DNA from: an uncultured Bacilli bacterium
Lineage (GTDB): Bacteria > Bacillota_I > Bacilli_A > RF39 > UBA660
DNA length: 28,369 nt
Reading direction: 5' to 3'
Assembly: GCA_910586295.1 (NCBI GenBank)
Contig: CAJUGE010000047.1
Location: 1 to 28,369, forward strand
Shown here: piece by piece, positions 20,431-27,164 of the stretch
Layout of the letters: every line of letters begins with the position of its first letter
Position numbering within the stretch: position 1 is the stretch's first letter
The notes under the pieces: model-generated
What the model was told of the DNA's origin: nothing
Seen by the model: only the letters and a program-made list of their open reading frames with translations
Databases searched by the model: none
Translations under genes and position numbers: made by a program

Positions 20431-21084
20431 ATGCGAGATAAAAAGAAATTGCCTTTAAAAATGATATTTTTAGGGGTATTACTCTTAGTAATTGTTGGTA
20501 GTGTTTACTGTATAAATCAACATAATTTATTTAAAGATAATTCGCAAGAACAAAGTTCAAAAAAATCAGATGATAATAAAGAATTAGAGAATAAAGAAAT
20601 AGATACCAAACAAGATAATGAGAATTCTGAAGAACAAAAAGTAGAAGATAAGGGAGAGGAAAGCATCAACCAAAATAATGAAACAAAAGTTGAAAGCACT
20701 CCAAAACAAAATAATAATAGTTCTTCAACTCAAAATTCTAAACCTAATACAAATAATGTAACAACCAACAACAATATAAATAAAAATCAAAATAATTCAA
20801 GTAATAACACAGAAACAGTACCTAAACAAGAACCACCAAAACAAGAAAATCAACAACCAGTAGTACCAAGTTGCACTCCAAAAAAGTTTGATATGAATTT
20901 TGTACGAGCAGATTTTTCATCATTTGGAGAGTGTACTGCAAAAGGAGATAAATATAAAGAGGCGGGATATGGTTATTTTTGTGATAACTATCAAGATGAT
21001 TGTGGAACTACATATTATATGCTAACAATTTATGAAAGAAATACTGGTAAAGAGTATGACTTTCATACAATACCATTACCTTAA
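20431..21084 (+). CDS. Membrane-anchored Asn/Gln-rich protein
   Basis: A 217-aa protein with a single N-terminal membrane segment (about 10-28, MIFLGVLLLVIVGSVY) preceded by basic residues, so the rest should be outside the cell. Residues 30-150 are a low-complexity stalk rich in Asn, Gln, Lys, Glu and Ser. A compact Cys-containing C-terminal domain follows (CTPKKFDMNFVRADFSSFGE ... YFCDNYQDDCGTTYYMLTIY), which I do not recognise; the Cys residues could form disulphides. AGGAG precedes the ATG. It stands directly before the adhesin and sortase genes, suggesting a cell-surface role in mating contact, by inference. Confidence 0.6.
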   Translation: MRDKKKLPLKMIFLGVLLLVIVGSVYCINQHNLFKDNSQEQSSKKSDDNKELENKEIDTKQDNENSEEQKVEDKGEESINQNNETKVESTPKQNNNSSSTQNSKPNTNNVTTNNNINKNQNNSSNNTETVPKQEPPKQENQQPVVPSCTPKKFDMNFVRADFSSFGECTAKGDKYKEAGYGYFCDNYQDDCGTTYYMLTIYERNTGKEYDFHTIPLP

Positions 21085-21127
21085 CAGGTAATTTTTTTAT
21101 GCAATAAAATAAAGGAGGATTAGATTT

Positions 21128-23902
21128 ATGAAGAAAAAGTTAAAGTGTTTATTGCTTTTATTTGGTTTATTAGCATTATGTCCTAGTATTCAAGTAAAAG
21201 CTCAAACTTATCAAGAAACATTTAATGATAAATATAAGTGGATTCCTGATACTTTTATAAACAAAGAAAAAGGAAGCACAAAAAAATATCAACAATTAGC
21301 AGTGATTACTAGAAAAAGTGATAACCAGTTTGTATATTGCATTGAACCTGGGACTCCACTAGATAGTAATGAAATTTATACAGGTCAAGATTATGACCAA
21401 GCATATGTAGCGAACATGACACAATCACAATGGAGAAGAATTCAACTTTTAGCATACTATGGTTATGGATATAGTGATTCAGAAGTAAATCATACTGATT
21501 TAAAATGGTATTCAGTTACTCAATTTATGATTTGGCAAACTGTACCACATGGTTATGATATTTACTTTGCTGATTCACTTAATGGAAATAGAATTAGTAA
21601 ATATACAAGTGAAATGGCAGAAATGGAAGCATTGTTAAGTAAACATTATGCTACACCAGACTTTGGAGCAACAAATTTTGAAACAGTTATAGGTCAAACT
21701 TTAAAATTGACTGATAATAGTGGTGTTTTATCAAAATATGAGGTAACTAGCAATTCATTCATTTCATCCAGTAAATCTGGAAATGATTTATATTTAACTG
21801 CAACTGCAGTTGGAAATACTAATATTTCGCTAACAAAAAAAGATGTTAAATATTCCCATCCTACAATAGTTTATGTAAAATCTGGAACACAAGATGTTGT
21901 TCAAGTAGGTAGTTATGATCCAATCGATACAAAAATAAATGTTAATATTTTAGGTGGTAAAATTACTGCAGAAAAACTAGATAGCAAAACATTAAGTTAT
22001 AAACCTTTAGGCGACGCTAAGTTGACAGGAGCAGTTTATGGAGTGTATAATGAAAATGATGTTAGAGTTGGTCAAGTTAGTATTGGAAATAATAATACAG
22101 GGACAAGTGATTACTTACCAAGTCTAGGTCGCTTTTATCTAAAAGAAGAAATTAGTGGAAAAGGTTATCAATTAGATACAACTATGTACTGGTTTGAATT
22201 AACAAAAGATAATTTATATCCAACACTAAAAGTATTTGAAGATGTTATTGAAGTAGATGTTGAATTATTTAAAGTCTTTGCAAATGGGCAAACTGGTATT
22301 TTAACTGGAGAACCAAACATTGAGTTTGAGTTTTACTTAATTTCAAGTGGAGAACTTTATACAACAGGAAAGACCAATGAAAAAGGAAAATTAAAAGTAA
22401 CTCTTCCTTATGGAAAGTGGCGTGTTCATCAAAAAAATACAAGTTTAAACCATGAAAAAGTGGATGACTTTGAAATTACAGTAAATGAAAATACTGAAAA
22501 TCCATATTATCAATTACTTTCAAATGCACCAATAACTGCAAAATTAAAAGTTTTAAAAATTGATAAGGATTCACAAAAAGTTATTATTCGTGAAGGGCTA
22601 AAATTTAAAATTAAAAACCTAGATACAAATGAATATGTAAAACAAACCATTACTTATCCAACAGCTCAAACGATTGAGGTATTTGAAATGGATAAAAATG
22701 GGGTAATTATTACTCCTTATGCTTTATCTTGTGGTCGCTACCAATTAGAAGAGGTAGAGGATCAACAAATAGAGGGATACCTTTGGAATAGTGAACCTTT
22801 GATTTTTGAAATTGGAGAAAATAGCAAATTTACTGAAGATGAACAATATGGAACACTTTTAGAATTAAAATTTGCAAATGAACAAGTCAAAGGCGAATTA
22901 AATGTAAATAAAGTTGGAGAAAAAGTAATTATTGAAGATGGTTCATTTAGATATGAAGAAATTAAATTAGATGGTGTTCATTATGAACTTTATGCAGATG
23001 AAGATATATATTCTCAAGATGGAACACTTATTTATAAGAAAAATGATTTAGTTAAAGATTTTTATACTAAAAATGGATTTTATAAAGTAACAGGGTTATA
23101 TCTTGGAAAATATTGCTTAAAAGAAAAGGCAAGTGTGGGAAATCATGTTGTAGATGAATCCAGTTATTGTTTTGAATTAAAATATAAGGATCAATATACT
23201 AAAACAGTTACTTACACTTTAAACCTTAAAAATTATTTAAAAAAATCAGATTTTGAATTTACTAAAGTAGATGTAAGTACAGGTAAACCATTACCAAATA
23301 CTACTATTACAATATATACAAATAATGAGGGAGAAGAAAGGCAACTTATTTTCACAGGTAAGACTGATGAATTTGGAAAAATTATTATAAAAGGACTTTT
23401 CACTTCAAAATTTGTAATGTTTGAATCTGAAGCACCAGAAGGGTATATTTTAAATACTGAACCTATGGAATTTGAAATTACTGAAGATGGACAAGTTGTA
23501 AAATCTACTATGACAAATGAAAAAATTAAATCTACTATTAAAATCCATAAAGTGGATGAAAATAATAATCCATTAGCAGGAGTTTTAATTGGTATATTCG
23601 ATTTAGAAAATAATTTGCTAGGAAAATATTATACCAACGAATCAGGAGATATAGAGTTTGTTAGTGAATATGGAAAATTTTACTATCAAGAACTAGAAAC
23701 AGTTGAAGGATTTATTCTTAATGATGAAAAAGTATATTTTTCTGTAACTGAGAATGGTGCAATCATTGAATCAACTCTTGTTAATTATTCAGTTCCTAAT
23801 ACTGGGATTGATAGAATTGATTTATCTTATATACTAGGTGGACTTGCAATATTAAGTGGTACAGGTATAATTATCTATGCAAAAAAGAAAAAACAAAAAT
23901 AA
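21128..23902 (+). CDS. Thioester-domain / Cna-B (SpaA) surface adhesin with VPNTG sorting signal
   Basis: A 924-aa cell-wall protein. Order: signal peptide (1-26, cleaved near VKAQ); a thioester domain with Cys71 (VYCIEPG) and the partner Gln132 in TQFMIWQ, a reactive bond that in this family binds host or cell surfaces covalently; a Big-like segment (about 178-245); then about five SpaA/Cna-B repeats, each starting like LKVLKIDKDS or FEFTKVDVST and ending with a Glu strand (YQLEEVED, MFESEAPEGY), which usually form isopeptide bonds. The end is VPNTG (889-893), a hydrophobic segment and a KKKKQK tail, an LPxTG variant. AGGAGG lies just before the ATG. The next gene is a sortase. Likely a mating-contact or host adhesin. 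Confidence 0.85.
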   Translation: MKKKLKCLLLLFGLLALCPSIQVKAQTYQETFNDKYKWIPDTFINKEKGSTKKYQQLAVITRKSDNQFVYCIEPGTPLDSNEIYTGQDYDQAYVANMTQSQWRRIQLLAYYGYGYSDSEVNHTDLKWYSVTQFMIWQTVPHGYDIYFADSLNGNRISKYTSEMAEMEALLSKHYATPDFGATNFETVIGQTLKLTDNSGVLSKYEVTSNSFISSSKSGNDLYLTATAVGNTNISLTKKDVKYSHPTIVYVKSGTQDVVQVGSYDPIDTKINVNILGGKITAEKLDSKTLSYKPLGDAKLTGAVYGVYNENDVRVGQVSIGNNNTGTSDYLPSLGRFYLKEEISGKGYQLDTTMYWFELTKDNLYPTLKVFEDVIEVDVELFKVFANGQTGILTGEPNIEFEFYLISSGELYTTGKTNEKGKLKVTLPYGKWRVHQKNTSLNHEKVDDFEITVNENTENPYYQLLSNAPITAKLKVLKIDKDSQKVIIREGLKFKIKNLDTNEYVKQTITYPTAQTIEVFEMDKNGVIITPYALSCGRYQLEEVEDQQIEGYLWNSEPLIFEIGENSKFTEDEQYGTLLELKFANEQVKGELNVNKVGEKVIIEDGSFRYEEIKLDGVHYELYADEDIYSQDGTLIYKKNDLVKDFYTKNGFYKVTGLYLGKYCLKEKASVGNHVVDESSYCFELKYKDQYTKTVTYTLNLKNYLKKSDFEFTKVDVSTGKPLPNTTITIYTNNEGEERQLIFTGKTDEFGKIIIKGLFTSKFVMFESEAPEGYILNTEPMEFEITEDGQVVKSTMTNEKIKSTIKIHKVDENNNPLAGVLIGIFDLENNLLGKYYTNESGDIEFVSEYGKFYYQELETVEGFILNDEKVYFSVTENGAIIESTLVNYSVPNTGIDRIDLSYILGGLAILSGTGIIIYAKKKKQK

Positions 23903-24518
23903 GAAAATGGGTCAATATTTAATTATTGGCTCTTTTTTATTTTTAATTGGATTAGGTGTTATAGGTACAAAACTTTATATAAATTATTTTATCCATATAA
24001 AAGAAGAAAATGCTATTGAAGAGTTTTTTGAAATTAAAAATGAAGATACTCAAGATGTAATTGTAGATGAACCAGTTGATGAACAAGTAGAGTCAAAAAA
24101 AGAATCTTCTTATAATTACATAGCAATATTAGAAATTCCTCGTATTAAATTAAAACGAGGATTAGTAGCAATAAATGATAAAAATAACAATGTTAATAGA
24201 AATATTGAAATTATAAAAGGATCAGATATGCCAGACATTGAAAATGGTAATTTTGTTTTGGCAAGTCATAGTGGATATAGCAATATTTCATATTTTAGAA
24301 ATCTTAATAAAATGCAATTAAATGATTTTGTCCATGTTTATTACAATGGAGAAAAATTTAATTATAAGATTACTAATATCTATGATGTTGAAAAAACTGG
24401 ACAAGTTAGTATTTCTAAAAAAAATAATACGAATACTTTAACATTGATTACTTGCAGACATAATACCAATAAACAAATTGTCATTATTGCAGAATTAACA
24501 AGTAAGGAGGTATATTAA
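23877..24518 (+). CDS. Sortase
   Basis: A 213-aa membrane transpeptidase, overlapping the adhesin gene by 26 bases. A basic N-terminus and one TM segment (about 13-32, YLIIGSFLFLIGLGVIG) anchor it. The catalytic His is in LASHSGYS and the Cys in TLITCRHN. The usual sortase Arg, 7-10 residues after the Cys, is not evident: the strand reads NKQIVIIAEL, with Arg only next to the Cys. Its substrate is presumably the VPNTG protein just upstream. The start may be the ATG at 23877 or one at 23907; neither has a clear Shine-Dalgarno, so translational coupling is likely. Confidence 0.85.
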   Translation: MQKRKNKNKKMGQYLIIGSFLFLIGLGVIGTKLYINYFIHIKEENAIEEFFEIKNEDTQDVIVDEPVDEQVESKKESSYNYIAILEIPRIKLKRGLVAINDKNNNVNRNIEIIKGSDMPDIENGNFVLASHSGYSNISYFRNLNKMQLNDFVHVYYNGEKFNYKITNIYDVEKTGQVSISKKNNTNTLTLITCRHNTNKQIVIIAELTSKEVY

Positions 24519-24749
24519 GTGCATTTTACAAATGGTGGAATGGGAAAATGTGTCCTTTTAAAAGAAGATGGCATATTGTACTCTTTAATCTATGCTTATG
24601 AAAGTGGTCAATTTGTAATTGCTTCATTTTTAAATAAAGAAACAGGAAACTGGGGTGGAGGCAGTTATTTTGGCAAAGATTTAGATGATGCTTTAGAATG
24701 CTTTAATAAAAGAGTTGAAGAAAGAAAACAGGATGAACAGGAGAGATAA
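24519..24749 (+). CDS. Small unrecognised protein (76 aa)
   Basis: Starts with GTG directly after the sortase stop; AAGGAGG (24504-24510) supports this start. The 76-aa product has a beta-rich centre (KCVLLKEDGILYSLIYAY, FVIASFLN, GNWGGGSYFG) and a charged helical tail (ALECFNKRVEERKQDEQER). I recognise no domain. The last codons contain the ribosome binding site of the next gene, so it is translated as part of the transfer operon. Likely a small cytosolic ICE protein of unknown role. Confidence 0.6.
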   Translation: MHFTNGGMGKCVLLKEDGILYSLIYAYESGQFVIASFLNKETGNWGGGSYFGKDLDDALECFNKRVEERKQDEQER

Positions 24750-24755
24750 TATTTT

Positions 24756-25148
24756 ATGGCAAAAGTAGGAAATTATATCTCATTTAAAAAGAAAACAAAT
24801 AAATCATCAAGAAATTATAAGATGGAGCAAATCGCTAATTATAACTTGATGAATAATTATGATTATAAGTTATATGTGGATATTGTAAAAAATAATATGG
24901 ATACAAATTCACGAGTAGAATTAGAAAAATTAAAACAAGATATAGAAAGTGGCATTATAGATAAAGTAGTTGTCATTTCTCTTTCTAACATAAATAGAAA
25001 TCATTTTATTCTTTTAGATTTTATGAAATTTTTAAAAGATAATGCTTGTGAATTAGAAAGTATAAAAGAAGGCAGACTTTATTTAGATGACTATGATCGA
25101 ATTATTTTAAAACAAAATGAAATATTAGAGGAGGAAAATGTAAGATGA
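24756..25148 (+). CDS. Degenerate serine-recombinase-like protein
   Basis: A 130-aa protein shaped like the N-terminal resolvase domain of serine recombinases: YISFKKKTNKSSRNYKMEQI corresponds to the YxRxS...Q start, YKLYVDIVKNNMDTNSRVEL to the D.G.S..R strand, and LKQDIESGIIDKVVVISLSN then FILLDFMKFLKDNACELESI to the central beta-alpha unit. The catalytic YxRxS is replaced by YISFK, so Arg and Ser are missing, and there is no DNA-binding or coiled-coil C-terminus. It cannot be the integrase. A structural or regulatory role, or decay, is inferred. GGAGAG overlaps the end of the previous gene; it overlaps ssb by four bases. Confidence 0.5.
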   Translation: MAKVGNYISFKKKTNKSSRNYKMEQIANYNLMNNYDYKLYVDIVKNNMDTNSRVELEKLKQDIESGIIDKVVVISLSNINRNHFILLDFMKFLKDNACELESIKEGRLYLDDYDRIILKQNEILEEENVR

Positions 25149-25543
25149 ATAATGAAAAAGAATTAAGAAATTCTGTAAATAAATTTGAATTAGAAGGGAA
25201 TATAGGTAGTGTTAGAGATGTCTATGAAAATCAAAATGGTAAAAAAACATTAAGATTTGATATTGCTCAAAATAATAATGGAAACACACAATTTGTTCCC
25301 ATTGTAATAAAAGGAGAACTTGTAAATGCTTATGCAGATGAAATCGAGAAAGGTAATTGGATAACTGTAAAAGGAATCATTACTACCTATCCTAAAGAAA
25401 TTGAAAAAAATGGTAAGACATATAAGGATAAAGCTATTGAGATTTTAGGATTTGAAATTATTGATAGAACTAATAATAAAATTTATTTATCAGATGGTCA
25501 AGTTAAAGAAGTCTCAAATAATAAAGAAGAACAGGAGAGATAG
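25145..25543 (+). CDS. ssb: Single-stranded DNA-binding protein
   Basis: A 132-aa OB-fold protein: NKFELEGNIGSVRDV, KTLRFDIAQNN, FVPIVIKGELVNAYADEIEK, GNWITVKGIITTYPKEI and AIEILGFEII follow the strand order of SSB. The acidic DDDIPF-type tip of bacterial SSB is absent; the tail ends NNKEEQER. ICEs and plasmids often encode their own SSB to protect transferred single strands or support replication. It overlaps the previous gene as ATGA, so it is translationally coupled. The last codons carry the ribosome binding site of the next gene. Confidence 0.75.
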   Translation: MNNEKELRNSVNKFELEGNIGSVRDVYENQNGKKTLRFDIAQNNNGNTQFVPIVIKGELVNAYADEIEKGNWITVKGIITTYPKEIEKNGKTYKDKAIEILGFEIIDRTNNKIYLSDGQVKEVSNNKEEQER

Positions 25544-25544
25544 T

Positions 25545-26027
25545 ATGCATGATGATTATGACATTCATATATTAAACTCTTGGGAGGATAATGATGAGAT
25601 GTATGTTGATTATATGGTTAAGGATAGAAACAATCCTCAAGTTGCTCATGTTTGTACTGCTTTAGAAAAAAATGGCATTGGAAGTGAAATTGAAAAATAT
25701 ATACAAGAACATTTAAAGAAAAATAATGGGTTAGAATTAACTTTACCTAAAGTAAGTGAATTGAGTCCATTATTAACATATATTTTTGATTTTGTATGTG
25801 AAAGCGAAGCAAATATGTGTCATATTGATTATAATGACTGGGAAGAGTTAAAACTTGAAGATGACTTTGTGGAAAAAGATATTGAAATTTTAAAAGAAGA
25901 AATTAGAAAATATAATTTAAATGACTACATTACATTAGATGATGGAGAATATATGATTTGTGGATATGGTGGTTTACAATGTTGCTTTAATGATGATAGA
26001 GGAAGAGATGGTGAACATGAAAGATAA
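25545..26027 (+). CDS. Unrecognised acidic protein (160 aa)
   Basis: The ATG at 25545 follows AGGAG by 8 bases and begins one base after the ssb stop; an upstream in-frame ATG would lie inside ssb and is rejected. The product is strongly acidic (MHDDYDIHILNSWEDNDEMY, then YNDWEELKLEDDFVEKDIEI) with several Cys residues (VCESEANMCH, MICGYGGLQCC). No known domain is recognised. The acidic surface could be a DNA mimic or an inhibitor of a nucleic-acid enzyme, but this is a guess. It lies in the transfer operon and overlaps the next gene. Confidence 0.6.
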   Translation: MHDDYDIHILNSWEDNDEMYVDYMVKDRNNPQVAHVCTALEKNGIGSEIEKYIQEHLKKNNGLELTLPKVSELSPLLTYIFDFVCESEANMCHIDYNDWEELKLEDDFVEKDIEILKEEIRKYNLNDYITLDDGEYMICGYGGLQCCFNDDRGRDGEHER

Positions 26028-26688
26028 ATTAGTTAAGGGTCAAGCATTTATTGGAATAGATGACCAAAAATACTATTTCTTGGGTTTAGATTATGATGAG
26101 CAAATTCTTTTTACCAACCTAGATTTATGGACAGATACTGAACAAAAATATATGGAAAAAAGTAATTTATTCATAAAAGAAATACTAGATGAGAAATCTA
26201 AATTGATAGAAGATACTACATGGTATTATCAGTCTATTAAAGAGTTAGAAATGGCATCTACTGAAGAAAAAATAAAAAGATGTTTAGATATTATAGAAAA
26301 TTCTAATAATAATGAATTAGAGTTGAAACCAACAGATGTTGGTCCACTTGTAAGAGGACAAGCATATAGTAAAGAATTTAATCAATATTATGAGTTAATC
26401 GGCTTTATCGTTGAAAATAATATATATGTTGATAATTCTTTAAAAGCTAAGCAAAAAGGTTTTTTTGCAATTTATCATTCCAACTGTGAGAATAGTGTTC
26501 CACTTATTTTTGAAAGAAATTTTAGTGATAGAGATAATTCCTTTGATGGAAAGTTTTATCTTGCAGGAAATGATGATAAAGTTGATATAAAAGAGGTCAT
26601 TATGAATAAGGATTTAATTGATTCATCTATGACTGAAGAATTAAAAAATAGATTAGAAAAAAACAATAATAAAGAAATGTCTAAATAA
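26017..26688 (+). CDS. Unrecognised protein (223 aa)
   Basis: A 223-aa soluble protein that seems to have two related halves, each with a short beta unit: KGQAFIGIDDQKYYFLGLDY near the N-terminus and RGQAYSKEFNQYYELIGFIV around 115-135. I do not recognise the family. The ATG at 26017 overlaps the end of the previous gene; an in-frame ATG at 26008 is also possible, because the GAGGAAG site is between ideal spacings for the two. It is the last gene before the tandem terminators at 26727-26840, so it may end one transcription unit of the transfer region. Confidence 0.6.
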   Translation: MKDKLVKGQAFIGIDDQKYYFLGLDYDEQILFTNLDLWTDTEQKYMEKSNLFIKEILDEKSKLIEDTTWYYQSIKELEMASTEEKIKRCLDIIENSNNNELELKPTDVGPLVRGQAYSKEFNQYYELIGFIVENNIYVDNSLKAKQKGFFAIYHSNCENSVPLIFERNFSDRDNSFDGKFYLAGNDDKVDIKEVIMNKDLIDSSMTEELKNRLEKNNNKEMSK

Positions 26689-26726
26689 AAAGGAATTGTT
26701 GTAAGTTCTTTGAAAACTTGGTTGAT

Positions 26727-26756
26727 AACTACACTTTGTTACAGTGTAGTTTTTTT
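26727..26756 (+). terminator. Terminator 1 before the type IV secretion genes
   Basis: Perfect 9-bp stem AACTACACT / AGTGTAGTT, 7-base loop, T-run. Confidence 0.8.
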
Positions 26757-26786
26757 CGTTTTTCAAAGGATAAGTGTCGCTCATTG

Positions 26787-26840
26787 GAACTGTGTAGTTA
26801 TTGATCATTTTTGATTAGTAATTGCACAGTTCTTTTTTTT
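26787..26840 (+). terminator. Terminator 2 before the type IV secretion genes
   Basis: Outer stem GAACTGTG / CACAGTTC (8 bp) closing a 30-base interior with further pairing around GATCATTTTTGAT, then eight T. GTGTAGTT (26792-26799) inside it can alternatively pair with AACTACAC of terminator 1. Confidence 0.75.
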
Positions 26841-26873
26841 TGGCTTTTTTTAGTCGAAAGAAAGGGTGATACA

Positions 26874-27155
26874 ATGAAAGGTTTATTAAATGTTTTAGCA
26901 ATTCAACAATTAGAAGGTGGTACATATACTGTTGACACCATCTTAAAAGTAATCAAACAAATTACTGACTGGGCATTAGCAGTAGGTATTTCACTTGCAG
27001 GTGTTGCTTTAGTTATCAGTTTTATTATGTATGCAGTAGTTGATGTTGACCAAAAACCACGAGTAAAAACGAGAATAACACAAACATTACTTGGTATTTT
27101 TGGTATTATTTTAGCAATTTCATTAGTCAATATAATCATAAGATTATTTACATAG
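26874..27155 (+). CDS. VirB2/TrbC-like small membrane protein
   Basis: A 93-aa protein with a short N-terminus (MKGLLNVLAIQQLEGGTY), a first hydrophobic helix (about 34-56, WALAVGISLAGVALVISFIMYAV), a polar basic loop (DVDQKPRVKTR) and a second helix (ITQTLLGIFGIILAISLVNIII). This two-helix layout and its place directly before a VirB6-like gene match the TrbC/VirB2 pilin-like subunit of Gram-positive conjugation systems. AAAGGGTG lies before the ATG at 26874; longer in-frame starts fall in the terminator. Expression needs read-through of two terminators, or a promoter I do not see. Confidence 0.65.
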   Translation: MKGLLNVLAIQQLEGGTYTVDTILKVIKQITDWALAVGISLAGVALVISFIMYAVVDVDQKPRVKTRITQTLLGIFGIILAISLVNIIIRLFT

Positions 27156-27164
27156 GTGGTTCTT

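Noticed and set aside
24756..25148. Integrase of the element
   Set aside because: The protein looks like a resolvase domain but lacks the catalytic Ser and Arg and any DNA-binding part, so it cannot perform the integration.
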